Assembly (NCBI GenBank): GCA_041397765.1
Contig: JAWKWA010000020.1
Span: 9,698 to 73,697, forward strand
DNA from: JAWKWA01 sp041397765
GTDB taxonomy: Bacteria; Pseudomonadota; Alphaproteobacteria; Rhizobiales; Hyphomicrobiaceae
Length of the DNA stretch: 64,000 nucleotides
Reading direction: 5' to 3'
The position numbers and the translations under genes are program-made. Shown piece by piece: positions 10,148-18,887 of this stretch; position 1 is the stretch's first letter; every line of letters starts with the position of its first letter. The notes under the pieces were generated by a model, which had not been told where the DNA came from, did not search any database, and saw only the letters and a list, made by a program, of their open reading frames with translations.

Positions 10148-10804
10148 ATGACCCTGCAGAACCGCGTCACGCCCTTCGGCGAGATCCTCGCCCTTCCCCA
10201 GCGTGGCACCATGATGGGCAATCGCGGCGGTCGGATCCACGATGCCGACCGCCGGCTCGGTCGGCGGCGCTGGGCATCGAAGGCCTGGATCTGCTGCCTT
10301 CTCGCCTTCAAGGGGCGCCGCGAGGTGGTGATGGCGCCCGGCCATTACACCCAGCTCTTCTTCCTCGACGAGGCGACCGCGCTCGCCGCCGGTCACCGCC
10401 CCTGCGCACTCTGCCGCCGGCCGGATTTCAACCGCTTCATGGACCTGATCGGCGACGTGCTTGGGGCCAACCGCCGCCCGCTCGTCGCCGAGGCGGACGC
10501 CATCCTCCATCGCGAGCGTGTCGGCAGCGATGGTGGCAAGCGCCTGGCGAGGGCGAGCGCGCGCGATCTGCCGCCGGGCAGCTTCGTCTCGCTCTTGGAT
10601 GGATCGCCCTGTCTCGTGACGGGTGAGGGGCTGCGTCCCTGGTCGGCCGGCGGCTACCTTGCAAGCCTGCCGATGCCCGATGGCGAGGTCGATCTGTTGA
10701 CGCCGCCAACCATCGTCGAGGTGTTGCGCCGCGGCTACCGTCCGGGCATTCACGCCTCGGCCGGTGACGCAGCCGGTGACACGGGCCCGCCCTTCGGTCT
10801 TTGA
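10148..10804 (+). CDS. Conserved hypothetical protein with Ada-like Cys segment
   Basis: A 218-residue soluble protein with a good site (GGAGGG seven bases before the ATG). The best-marked stretch, about residues 55-100, reads WICCLLAFKGRR, then APGHYTQLFFLDEATALA and GHRPCALCRRPDFNRF. The last part resembles the zinc-binding N-domain of Ada, where a long helix leads into RPCKRCRP. Only that CxxC is clearly shared, so this is a distant likeness and not a claim of methyltransferase activity. No catalytic domain is recognised. It probably reads as a separate unit between terC and a membrane protein. Confidence 0.68.
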   Translation: MTLQNRVTPFGEILALPQRGTMMGNRGGRIHDADRRLGRRRWASKAWICCLLAFKGRREVVMAPGHYTQLFFLDEATALAAGHRPCALCRRPDFNRFMDLIGDVLGANRRPLVAEADAILHRERVGSDGGKRLARASARDLPPGSFVSLLDGSPCLVTGEGLRPWSAGGYLASLPMPDGEVDLLTPPTIVEVLRRGYRPGIHASAGDAAGDTGPPFGL

Positions 10805-10909
10805 TGTTGCCGCAATCGACCGGTTCACTGCCTCGCCGGGCGACTTTCGGCGCGACGCCGGCCCGCCGCCTTCGACCTGCTCGCACGCCCCGATCTCCGG
10901 AACCCCCCG

Positions 10910-11689
10910 ATGACGCGCACGCGCCTCAAGAGCTCGCTCCGATCGGTCTATGTCGTCATCGGCCTCGTGCTGGTGGGCTCGCTGGCCGCCAAGCTGTTCG
11001 AGGACGTGCCGCTCTGGCCGGGCACCCGCGCCGGCGACCTCTACGACTACCTGAAGGACATGTCGCTGCTGATCGTGACGGTCGCCGCGGCCTATCTGAC
11101 CTACATCTTCCAGAAGCGCGCGAGCTTCGTCGATTCGCTCCGCGAGGAGTGGCGCGACATCATCCGCACCAAATCGGCATTGTTCGCCTTCTGCGAGCAG
11201 GAGGCCCCCTCGCGGGACGACTATCTGCAGGCCTTCCTGACGCTCTCCGAGACCATCGACAATATGCGTATCGTCTATCGCAATGTCGGCGAGACGGACG
11301 GGCTGATCGGCCTCTATCCCTATGCGCCGCTGCACGACATGCGCCGCGCGCTCCAGACACTCGATCCGGCCGCCTCGCCGGCCCTGGGTGCCGAGCAACG
11401 CCGCCTCGTCAAAGAGGCGATCCTCAGCGCCTTCTACGCACTGCGCGAGGCGTTTCTCGAGGAGCTCGATCTCGACGAGCCCTCGAACCCGATCCTGCCC
11501 GCGGGCGGTCACCGGATGAAACGGTCGGGCACGACCGAGTTGGCTGAGCGCATGCAGCGGCGCCAGATCGACCGCCTCTCGCGTCATGCCGAATCGCGCG
11601 GCGAGGCCTTCGAGTTGCTCCGCGCGCTGCGCGAGGCGGAGAAGGAAGGCGAGGCCAAGCGCGCCGAGGCCCGCAACGGCCGGAGCTGA
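10910..11689 (+). CDS. Hypothetical membrane protein with coiled-coil tail
   Basis: A 259-residue protein. Two hydrophobic segments, SVYVVIGLVLVGSLAAKLF (about 11-29) and LLIVTVAAAYLTYIF (about 52-67), bracket a short loop. The rest is a long, charged, helical cytoplasmic region ending in a basic/acidic coiled-coil-like tail (LRALREAEKEGEAKRAEA). The layout resembles small membrane proteins sometimes placed in DUF4760-like groups, but I would not assign it. It converges with a J-domain gene 18 bases away. Confidence 0.6.
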   Translation: MTRTRLKSSLRSVYVVIGLVLVGSLAAKLFEDVPLWPGTRAGDLYDYLKDMSLLIVTVAAAYLTYIFQKRASFVDSLREEWRDIIRTKSALFAFCEQEAPSRDDYLQAFLTLSETIDNMRIVYRNVGETDGLIGLYPYAPLHDMRRALQTLDPAASPALGAEQRRLVKEAILSAFYALREAFLEELDLDEPSNPILPAGGHRMKRSGTTELAERMQRRQIDRLSRHAESRGEAFELLRALREAEKEGEAKRAEARNGRS

Positions 11690-11707
11690 CCTCCGGACCG
11701 TCCAGCC

Positions 11708-12286
11708 TCAAACCCCGCCCGGCGATCCCTGGCGGCCGAACTCGCTGCGCGGCCCGGTCGGCCGGCGGATCGGCGAGACCGTTGCCGCGGCCGGCGCCGG
11801 CTGCGGCCGCACCATGGTCTTCTCGAGCACCGAATAGGCCGCATTGATGCGGCGGGCCACCGCGCTCAGATAGTCCGTGACCTCCCCCGGCAGGTCGAGC
11901 CCGGCGAAGCGGTCCGGGTGATAGGTCTTTGCCATCTGCCGGTAGGCGTGCTTGACCATCTCCCGCTCGGCACCCGGCTCGACGCCGAGAATGGCATAGG
12001 GGTCGAAACCCTCCAGGCGCCGCACATTGCTCGTGAGCTGCTCGGCCCCCGGCACCGCCATCGGCTCGACCGTGAACACGGCGTCCTTGGCCAGATATTG
12101 TCTGAGGCCGTCGAAGCCCTCGAAGACGAGGAAATTGCCGGTCCCGTTCAGCTCGTCACCGAGCGAGCGCGTCACCGGCGCCAGGATCCGCCCGGCGAGC
12201 TCCGTCCCGTCCTTCAGCACCAGTTTCGTCAGATGACCGGTCCGTTCCGCCGCGCCCGAGTGATCGACGCGATTTCGCTCGAACAT
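11708..12286 (-). CDS. J-domain protein with N-terminal small beta domain (copy 1)
   Basis: A 192-residue protein from ATG 12286. Residues about 15-85 form a beta-rich domain (LTKLVLKDGTELAGRILAP, then FLVFEGFDGLRQYLAKDAVF) with an Sm-like look. A short J domain follows (DPYAILGVEPGAEREMVKHA) with the Hsp70-activating HPD in KTYHPDRF, then a Pro-rich C-terminal tail. J domains recruit and stimulate DnaK; the beta domain may select the client. The gene is followed 240 bases away, in the same orientation, by a second gene of the same architecture, so the pair looks like a tandem duplication. No membrane segment. Confidence 0.75.
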   Translation of the reverse strand: MFERNRVDHSGAAERTGHLTKLVLKDGTELAGRILAPVTRSLGDELNGTGNFLVFEGFDGLRQYLAKDAVFTVEPMAVPGAEQLTSNVRRLEGFDPYAILGVEPGAEREMVKHAYRQMAKTYHPDRFAGLDLPGEVTDYLSAVARRINAAYSVLEKTMVRPQPAPAAATVSPIRRPTGPRSEFGRQGSPGGV

Positions 12287-12494
12287 GCCGCCCTGCCCCT
12301 TCTTCTCGACGCGACGCAAGCGATCGTCGCGAGAGGGGCTATGCAGGAAGCGTGCAAGTTGCGGAAAAGGAACGTAGGCGGCGATTCGCAGCCTGCCGCC
12401 GCGCGGTGTCGTCTCATGCCAGCGAGGTGGAACGCGCGCGGGGTTGGCGGGGTGGCCGCGCGCAGACCAAGGATCTACCAGCGCGCGTCCAACG

Positions 12495-12529
12495 GGATCA
12501 CGAGCCGAAGCCTATGGGCGCCGGTATCA
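12495..12529 (-). repeat. 3'-end dispersed repeat, copy A
   Basis: Read on the minus strand the element begins TGATACCGGCGC, and its first three bases are the stop codon of the second J-domain gene. It continues through a variable stretch to TTCGGCTCGTGATCC. Copy B at 33229-33263 has the same first 12 bases and nearly the same last 16. Confidence 0.5.
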
Positions 12530-13039
12530 GGCGGCGTGCTCGGCGCGGGGCTGCTCCTGCGCGCGGTTGCCGTGCTTCAGCCTGAGCTCGGAATAGGCAA
12601 GGTTCACCCGCGTCGCCACCGCGCTCAGATACTCGACCACCTCGTGGGGCAGATCGAGCATGGCGAACCGGTCGGGATGATAGCTCTTGGCGAGCTTCAG
12701 ATAGGCGAGCCGGATCTCCTCGGTCGAGGACTGCTTGGTGACGCCGAGGGTCTCGTAGGGATCGAACTGTGTCAGGTTCGACAGCTTCTTGGCGAGGCCG
12801 TCGGTGCGCGGGATGTCCATCTCCTTGACCGCGCTGATCGAGGAGCGGGCGATATACATCCTGTCGCCCTCGTGGGGCTCGAACTCGATGAACGGCTCCC
12901 CGCGATTGAGCTCGTCCGCGAGCGTACGGGTCCGCGAGACCATGAGGATGCCGCGCAGCACCACACCGGTCTGCAGCGTGATCGAGACCGAGACCGGGGC
13001 CCGGTTGATCTTCGAATAGTCCGTGTCCTTGCCCATCAT
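12527..13039 (-). CDS. J-domain protein with N-terminal small beta domain (copy 2)
   Basis: A 170-residue paralogue of the gene downstream of it. The N-terminal beta domain reads VSITLQTGVVLRGILMVSR, then FIEFEPHEGDRMYIARSSI. The J domain begins at DPYETLGVTKQSSTEEI, with HPD in KSYHPDRF, and a conserved VEYLSAVATRVNLAYSELR helix follows. The two copies share DELN, the DPY-LGV spacing and the helix after HPD, but differ in their tails. The stop TGA is also the first triplet of dispersed repeat copy A. A CtrA-like sequence lies about 85-95 bases upstream. Start: tandem ATGs at 13039 and 13036; I chose the first. Confidence 0.75.
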   Translation of the reverse strand: MMGKDTDYSKINRAPVSVSITLQTGVVLRGILMVSRTRTLADELNRGEPFIEFEPHEGDRMYIARSSISAVKEMDIPRTDGLAKKLSNLTQFDPYETLGVTKQSSTEEIRLAYLKLAKSYHPDRFAMLDLPHEVVEYLSAVATRVNLAYSELRLKHGNRAQEQPRAEHAA

Positions 13040-13121
13040 GGCGCGGTCGACCCGATACTCGCAGTTTCCGCCGGCACGGACGCTCTGCGCCGGTTACCAT
13101 GTCGAATGTAGCCGCCAGCCT

Positions 13122-13136
13122 TTAGGAAACGATTAA
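13122..13136. promoter_or_regulatory. CtrA-like box (TTAG-N7-TTAA)
   Basis: The alphaproteobacterial CtrA consensus is TTAA-N7-TTAA; this site has one mismatch. It lies 83-97 bases upstream of the second J-domain gene, in the 268-base gap shared with the divergent typA. A one-mismatch site of eight fixed bases can occur by chance. Confidence 0.25.
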
Positions 13137-13307
13137 GCCGGCTGTCGCGTTTCCGTCTTCGGATCGTCATGCGCCGCCGGGGACGCCGCCTCGCCGCAGG
13201 GTCGCCGGAGCGGCCGCAAACGCCTGCCCAGGCAGGCAACTGGCGGGAATGGCCGCGATATGCTACTCCCCGCGCCAATCCTTCGCACCGCACAATAGGA
13301 ATCCTCG

Positions 13308-15134
13308 ATGGAGCTCCGCAACATCGCCATCATCGCACACGTCGATCATGGCAAGACCACGCTGATCGACGTGCTGCTCCGGCAGTCGGGCGCCTTCCGG
13401 GAGAACCAGAAGGTGGCCGAGCGCGTGATGGATTCCAACGATCTGGAGCGCGAGCGGGGTATCACCATCCTCGCCAAGTGCACCTCGATCGTCTGGAAGG
13501 ACACGCGCATCAATATCGTCGACACGCCGGGCCACGCCGATTTCGGCGGCGAGGTCGAGCGCATCCTCAACATGGTCGACGGCGCCATCGTGCTGGTCGA
13601 CGCCTCCGAGGGGCCGCTGCCCCAGACCAAGTTCGTCGTTTCCAAGGCGCTGCGCCGCGGTATCCGGCCAATCGTCGCCATCAACAAGATCGACCGGCCC
13701 GACGAGCGCCACCAGGAGGTGCTGAACGAGATCTTCGATCTCTTCGCCGCGCTCGATGCCGACGATCATCAGCTCGATTTCCCGGTCCTCTACGGCTCGG
13801 CCAAGCAGGGCTGGATGGCGCTCGACCCCAACGGCCCCAAGGAGGACATGGCGCCGCTCTTCGACCTCGTGATCCGCCACGTGCCGGCGCCGGAGGTCGA
13901 GGAGGGCGCGTTCCGCATGCTGGCGACGACGCTGGAGGCCGATCCCTATCTCGGCCGCATCCTGACCGGCCGGATCCGCTCGGGTTCGGCGAGGCCGAAT
14001 CAGCCCGTGAAGGCGCTCTCCCGCGATGGCCGGGTCATCGAGCAGGGCCGCATCTCCAAGGTTCTGGCCTTTCGCGGCGTCGAGCGCACCGCCATCGACA
14101 TCGCCCAGGCCGGCGACATCGTGGCGATTGCCGGCCTCGAGAAGGCGACGGTGGCCGACACCCTGTGCGACCTCTCGGTCGAGGCCGCGATTCCGGCCCA
14201 GCCGATCGATCCCCCGACCATCGCCATGACCTTCCGCATCAACGACGGCCCGCTCGCCGGTCAGGAGGGCGACAAGGTGCAGAGCCGGGTGATCCGCGAC
14301 CGCCTGTTGCGCGAGACCGAGCGCAACGTCGCGATCCGCGTGCGCCAGAGCGAGGACAACGATTCCTACGAGGTTGCCGGTCGCGGCGAGCTCCAGCTCG
14401 CCATCCTGATCGAGACCATGCGCCGCGAAGGCTTCGAGCTCACCGTGTCGCGCCCGGAGGTGGTCATCCGCGTCGACGAGGCGACCGGCGAGCGCCTCGA
14501 GCCGCTCGAGGAGGCCATCATCGACGTCGACGAGGAGCATTCCGGCGTCGTCGTGCAGAAGCTGTCGGAGCGTCGCGGCGAACTCATGGAGATGCGGCCC
14601 TCGGGTGGCGGGCGCACGCGCCTCGTCTTCCGCGTGCCGACCCGCGGCCTCATCGGCTACCAGTCCGAGTTGCTGACCGACACCCGCGGCACCGCCGTCA
14701 TGAACCGCCTGTTCCACAGCTATGTCGGCTTTCGTGGCGAGATTCCCGGACGTCGCACCGGCGTGCTCATCTCGAACGGCGGCGGCGAGGCGGTCGCCTA
14801 TGCGCTCTTCAATCTCGAGGAGCGCGGCAAGCTGATGATCGATCCCCAGACCAAGGTTTACGAGGGCATGATCGTCGGCGAGCACAGCCGCGACAACGAC
14901 CTCGAGGTCAATGTTCTCAAGGGCAAGAAGCTCACCAATATCCGCGCCGCCGGCAAGGACGAGAACGTGGCGCTGACCCCGCCCATGCGCATGACGCTCG
15001 AGAAGGCCCTCGCCTACATCGCCGATGACGAACTGGTCGAGATCACGCCCGCCTCGATCCGCCTGCGCAAGCGCTGGCTCGACCCCAACGAGCGCAAGAA
15101 GCAGGAGCGCCGGCGCGAGCAGGCGATCGCCTGA
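13308..15134 (+). CDS. typA: Ribosome-associated GTPase TypA/BipA
   Basis: A 608-residue translational GTPase of normal length. G1 is IAHVDHGKTTLID, the switch I region DSNDLERERGITI, G3 VDTPGHADFGG, and G4 INKIDRPD. After the G domain come domain II, the EF-G-like domains, and the BipA-specific C-terminal domain (MNRLFHSYVGFRGEIPGRRTG in part, with EGMIVGEHSRDNDLEVN). BipA binds the ribosome and acts in 50S assembly and in growth under cold or other stress. AGGA lies ahead of the ATG. It is divergent from the J-domain pair and monocistronic as far as I can see. Confidence 0.96.
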   Translation: MELRNIAIIAHVDHGKTTLIDVLLRQSGAFRENQKVAERVMDSNDLERERGITILAKCTSIVWKDTRINIVDTPGHADFGGEVERILNMVDGAIVLVDASEGPLPQTKFVVSKALRRGIRPIVAINKIDRPDERHQEVLNEIFDLFAALDADDHQLDFPVLYGSAKQGWMALDPNGPKEDMAPLFDLVIRHVPAPEVEEGAFRMLATTLEADPYLGRILTGRIRSGSARPNQPVKALSRDGRVIEQGRISKVLAFRGVERTAIDIAQAGDIVAIAGLEKATVADTLCDLSVEAAIPAQPIDPPTIAMTFRINDGPLAGQEGDKVQSRVIRDRLLRETERNVAIRVRQSEDNDSYEVAGRGELQLAILIETMRREGFELTVSRPEVVIRVDEATGERLEPLEEAIIDVDEEHSGVVVQKLSERRGELMEMRPSGGGRTRLVFRVPTRGLIGYQSELLTDTRGTAVMNRLFHSYVGFRGEIPGRRTGVLISNGGGEAVAYALFNLEERGKLMIDPQTKVYEGMIVGEHSRDNDLEVNVLKGKKLTNIRAAGKDENVALTPPMRMTLEKALAYIADDELVEITPASIRLRKRWLDPNERKKQERRREQAIA

Positions 15135-15375
15135 CGCCGGCCGCGCCCCGGGCCGGTCTTGCCGAGATCGGCCCGTCCAGTGGCCGGGGCGCTAAGAAGT
15201 CGTCAACGATTGCCCGCATATTCTTGGTGCTGATTGGAGCGCTCGCGGAGGCCGGTCGCTGTTCGCGGGACATGCCACTGCGGCCTTGAACGGGTGCGCC
15301 GCGCGGGCCGACGTGCTCTTTTCCTGGCAGCGGCGAGGCATGCCAGCGGTGCAGCAGCCGCAGGAGAGCGACACC

Positions 15376-15870
15376 ATGGCTCAGCAACAGGCAGCGGACG
15401 CCACGATCGTCGTCGGCGAGAGCCTGGACAGCTTCGCCGCACGCCATCCGCTCGCTCCGGTGCTGACGGGGCTGGTGCTTCCGGTCGTCTTCATGTTGGT
15501 GCTGGCGCCCGGTGCCCTGAAGAGCGCCGAGTTCGTGGTCGTGCTCAGCCTCGTCATGGTGTTCGTCGTCGCGGCCACGATCTTCGTCCACAGCGTGCTG
15601 TCGCCCGGCCGGCCGATCCGCGCCACCGTCGATCAAACGCGCCGCGTGCTCGAGATCGTGCGGCAGGGCACCTTCGTGCAGTCGCAGCGCACCCTGGCAT
15701 TTGCCGACATCGCTGCGTTCGAGATCGTCTACGACACCGATCGCGACGGCTTCTCGACGGCTTGGCCGGAGATCACGCTGCGCTCGGGCGAGACCGTCGA
15801 GCTGCCGCGCGGGCTCGGCGAGCGAGAGCTAGGCCTCCTCGAGCGGTCGATCATGAATCTGGTTCGCTGA
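15376..15870 (+). CDS. Small membrane protein, hypothetical
   Basis: A 164-residue protein from the ATG at 15376, with AGGAGAG eight bases upstream; the frame is open further upstream but lacks a comparable site. Two hydrophobic segments (LAPVLTGLVLPVVFMLVLAP and VVVLSLVMVFVVAATIFV) make a membrane hairpin. The C-terminal half is a soluble beta-rich domain (VLEIVRQGTFVQSQRTLAF, ITLRSGETVELPRGLG), resembling membrane-attached PH-like domains. No family can be named. Confidence 0.65.
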   Translation: MAQQQAADATIVVGESLDSFAARHPLAPVLTGLVLPVVFMLVLAPGALKSAEFVVVLSLVMVFVVAATIFVHSVLSPGRPIRATVDQTRRVLEIVRQGTFVQSQRTLAFADIAAFEIVYDTDRDGFSTAWPEITLRSGETVELPRGLGERELGLLERSIMNLVR

Positions 15871-15953
15871 CCGGAACGGCCCCACCCGCGATCGGCCCCA
15901 TCGAGCCAGAGCTCGACGCGAGCCACGCCTCCCCGCGCGCACATATCACCTCG

Positions 15954-15985
15954 CGAAAGTCAGACCCTTTCGCTCGCTGATATCA
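15954..15985 (-). repeat. 3'-end dispersed repeat, copy D
   Basis: Read on the minus strand it begins TGATATCAGCGAGCGAAAG and ends TGACTTTCG, almost the same as copy C at 51974-52004. Here the TGA is not the stop of a gene I recognise; the nearest minus-strand stop is about 50 bases upstream (DUF2865 gene). Confidence 0.5.
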
Positions 15986-16035
15986 CTCACGCATTCGAGC
16001 CCCGCCTGGACCCGCGCATCGCGACCGATCAGGTA

Positions 16036-17136
16036 CTAGCGCCGGGTCTCCCTGCCGACATGCGGCAGCCCTTTTTTGCGAGTGGGTGTTGCCGCCGTCG
16101 CGCGCGCCGCCTTCTTCTTGGAGGCGCCGAGCCCGGAAGGCGCGACGAAGCGCGTCGCTTCGCCGCTGCCGAGCAGCCGCTTGGCCTTGCCGGTCGAGCG
16201 CTCGCCCGAGACGGTGGCGGCCTTCTTTCTCTTCTTGTTGGCGACCTCGAGCACGGTCACGGCGCCCGATGAGTCACCATCGCTCGCCGTGAACGACGCG
16301 AGCTCGGCCGACGCCTGATCGCTACCCTTCTTGCGCTTCTTCTTTTTCTTGCCGCTCTCGTTGGCCGCGACAGCGCTCCGGCCGGCCTTCTCGAGCTCCG
16401 CATAGTGCTTGTGGCGGTCGAGCGAGGCTTGATCCCACGGATCGGGCCCGCAGCGGCACGACGGGTCGTAGTCGGTGCGGTAGCGGAATGCGTGCTTCAG
16501 ACCCGTGTAGGGCTTGCCGCGCAGATCGACGGCCTCCTCGGCCTCGCCGCCGGTGCTGTAGTAGAACAGCTTTGCCGGGGTGCCGCAGCTCGACTCGCAG
16601 GCGGCGGCGTCCTCCGACAGCCCGCCGCGGCCGACGCCATAGCTGATCGGCCAGTAATAGCCGTCGCACAGCCTGACGCAGATGGTGCGATAGCTGCCGG
16701 TGCGTCCGATCAGGGCGCCGTCGGTGGTGCCCGGCACGGGTGCCGGCACCGCGCCGAAGCTGACCGTCGTGCCGCCTGGAAAAACCGAGATGACCTTCGG
16801 CCCGCCGAGCCCGGTGCGCGACGCCCCGTCCTCGCCGCCCGATTTCCTCAGCCGCATCTGGGTGGTCTCGCGGCGGATCCGGCCGTTGATGCCGCTCTCC
16901 CGATCGCTCTCGGTCAGCAGCATCGCACCCTCGGTCTCGAAGATGCCGGCCGTCTCGGTCTGATCGCTTAGGGTTCCGGTTCCGGACGCTTGGTTCTCGC
17001 CGATCATGCGGGCGAACTCGTCGAGCGCCGAGACCGCGACGACGGGCACGAAGGCGATACCGCCGAGCAGCACGGCGATGGAAAGAACATTCCCCGCCAG
17101 CGTCCCCGCTACGGTTCCGCTCCGACGCCCACGCAT
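16036..17136 (-). CDS. DUF2865 domain-containing protein
   Basis: A 366-residue exported or membrane-anchored protein. The ATG at 17136 has GGGAG upstream and is followed by a hydrophobic signal segment (NVLSIAVLLGGIAFVPVVAV). The DUF2865 core, about residues 145-245, contains CVRLCDGYYWPISYGVG, then CESSCGTPAKLFYY and CRCGPDPW, a Cys-rich pattern likely to form disulfides in the periplasm. The C-terminal 100 residues are a low-complexity basic tail with Lys runs (ESGKKKKKRKKGSD, KKRKKAATV). DUF2865 is characteristic of Hyphomicrobiales and has no known function. It is transcribed away from the divergent region at 17137-17344. Confidence 0.8.
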   Translation of the reverse strand: MRGRRSGTVAGTLAGNVLSIAVLLGGIAFVPVVAVSALDEFARMIGENQASGTGTLSDQTETAGIFETEGAMLLTESDRESGINGRIRRETTQMRLRKSGGEDGASRTGLGGPKVISVFPGGTTVSFGAVPAPVPGTTDGALIGRTGSYRTICVRLCDGYYWPISYGVGRGGLSEDAAACESSCGTPAKLFYYSTGGEAEEAVDLRGKPYTGLKHAFRYRTDYDPSCRCGPDPWDQASLDRHKHYAELEKAGRSAVAANESGKKKKKRKKGSDQASAELASFTASDGDSSGAVTVLEVANKKRKKAATVSGERSTGKAKRLLGSGEATRFVAPSGLGASKKKAARATAATPTRKKGLPHVGRETRR

Positions 17137-17344
17137 ATTGACGCTCCCACGCAACTGAACTTGCAGGCGAGCCGCGATGCCGGATGCGCCTTGCCGCGAA
17201 GCCTAGTCTCGATCGTGAGCAATTCCAAGCCGAAAGCCCGATCTGGTGAACAGGAAATTCAGTCCGCGGACCTCCTCGGCAACGCCGCTCGACCCGTCTC
17301 GGTGCCCCGATCGTCCGCCCGCGTCCTTCTCCCGCGGCATGATC

Positions 17345-18130
17345 TCACCGCGGGGCCAGCCGAATGGCACCGTCGAGGCGGATGGCCGTGCCGTTCAGCA
17401 TGTCGTTCTCACAGATGTGCCGGACGAGGCGGGCATACTCCTCGGGCCGGCCGAGCCGCGAGGGAAACGGCACCTGCGCCTCCAGCGAGCGGCGGGCATC
17501 GTCGGGCACCGTCGCGAACATCGCGGTGTCGAACAGGCCGGGCAGGATCGTGCAGATGCGTATGCCGTCCCGCGAGAGGTCGCGGGCGATCGGCAGTGTC
17601 ATGGCCTGCACGCCACCCTTGGAGGCCGAGTATGCCGCCTGGCCGATCTGTCCGTCCTCCGCCGCGACCGAGGCCGTCGTCGTGATCACGCCGCGCGTGC
17701 CGTCCTTGTCGATCGGGTCGAGCGTCATCATGCAGGCGGCGGAATGGGCGATCATGGTGAACGTGCCGACGAGGTTCACCTGGATGACCTTGGCGAACAG
17801 CTTCACGTCGTGCGGCACGATGCGGCCGCTGTCGCGCTCGCGCCGCGCCGTCTTCTGGCCGGTGGCGATGCCCGCGCAGTTGACGAGAATGCGCTCCTGC
17901 CCGTGGGCCGCCCGCGCCGTTCCGAGCGCCTCCATGACGCTCTGCTCCGAGGTGACGTCGCAGCCGCAGAAGACGCCGCCGATCTCCCGGGCGACCTCGC
18001 CGCCGAGCTCGGCATTGAGGTCGAGCACCGCGACCCGGCAGCCGGCCTCCGCCAGCGCCCGCGCCGATGCCGCGCCGAGACCGGAGGCGGCGCCTGTGAC
18101 GACGGCTGCGATGTCCTTGCCGAGCTTCAT
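17345..18130 (-). CDS. SDR family NAD(P)-dependent oxidoreductase (HSD10-like)
   Basis: A 261-residue short-chain dehydrogenase. The cofactor motif is VTGAASGLGAASARALAEAG, followed by Asp in AVLDLN (favouring NAD), the NCAG motif, and the catalytic YSASKGG. The segment around DPIDKDGTRGVI, the long loop before the active site, and the ending IRLDGAIRLAPR are typical of 3-hydroxyacyl-CoA dehydrogenases of the HSD17B10 type, which act in fatty-acid or branched-chain acyl-CoA oxidation. The ATG at 18130 has GAGGA eight bases ahead. It stands alone on the minus strand, so the substrate remains open. Confidence 0.87.
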   Translation of the reverse strand: MKLGKDIAAVVTGAASGLGAASARALAEAGCRVAVLDLNAELGGEVAREIGGVFCGCDVTSEQSVMEALGTARAAHGQERILVNCAGIATGQKTARRERDSGRIVPHDVKLFAKVIQVNLVGTFTMIAHSAACMMTLDPIDKDGTRGVITTTASVAAEDGQIGQAAYSASKGGVQAMTLPIARDLSRDGIRICTILPGLFDTAMFATVPDDARRSLEAQVPFPSRLGRPEEYARLVRHICENDMLNGTAIRLDGAIRLAPR

Positions 18131-18387
18131 GTTGTCCTCGCTTTGCCAAGGAGCACACGTGGTGGACGGGGTTGGGATGCGGCCCGCTGCCGCGCCGTGC
18201 TCGATTTCGATCTGTTGGAGCGGCTTCGCGGTTCCTTGCGCGTTGAACCTGGTTCGAGGCCGATGCCGTCCCCGCCCGAGCACGAACCGCTCGCCTTGAG
18301 AACGGCGCCTTGCCCTCCTATATCTCCGATTTCGGAGGATGGCACCCGAGCGGCTTGCCGCGCCGGGAGGTCCTGAGAGGGCGAGAC

Positions 18388-18819
18388 ATGATCGGAGCGC
18401 GTGGTGACGGCCGCGAATCTGGCTCGGGCGGTTCGGCGCCGCTCGAGGGCGAGATCCTCCCCCCCGCCGACTTCGCCGACAAGGAGCGCACCGTCCGCGA
18501 GCGCTTCTGGAGCAAGTTCCGCAAGGTCGCGCGGCGTATCCCCTTCGCCGGGGATCTGGTGGCCGCCTATTACTGCGCCATGGACCCGGGTACGCCCCTG
18601 CGCGTCAGGGCGACGCTGATCGGTGCGCTCGCCTATTTCATCCTGCCGATCGACGCCATTCCCGACGTGATATTCGGGCTCGGTTTCACCGATGACGCGG
18701 CGGTTCTGGCGCTTGCCATCAAGATGGTCGCCGATCACATCAAGCCGGAGCATCGGGCGAGTGCCCGTCGCGCGCTCGAGGACCCTGCCACCGCCGGCCT
18801 CGACGCCCGCACCATCTGA
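18388..18819 (+). CDS. YkvA/DUF1232 family protein
   Basis: A 143-residue protein from ATG 18388 (GAGAGGGCGAG just upstream). The DUF1232 signature spans about residues 75-115: MDPGTPLRVRATLIGALAYF, then LPIDAIPDVI and GFTDDAAVLALAI, a membrane-associated helical hairpin with conserved acidic residues. The N-terminal 50 residues are disordered and charged. The family is widespread and of unknown biochemical role. It converges with the quinone oxidoreductase gene, with 68 bases between. Confidence 0.83.
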   Translation: MIGARGDGRESGSGGSAPLEGEILPPADFADKERTVRERFWSKFRKVARRIPFAGDLVAAYYCAMDPGTPLRVRATLIGALAYFILPIDAIPDVIFGLGFTDDAAVLALAIKMVADHIKPEHRASARRALEDPATAGLDARTI

Positions 18820-18887
18820 CCTGGGCCCGATCGGGCGCGGGCCTGGGGCGGCGCCGATCGTTGGGCGCTCATCGACTGCGCGCCGCC

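Noticed and set aside
18825..18836. 12-base palindrome GCCCGATCGGGC between convergent genes
   Set aside because: It has no loop and is made of common GC words, so it is neither a good hairpin nor a distinctive operator.
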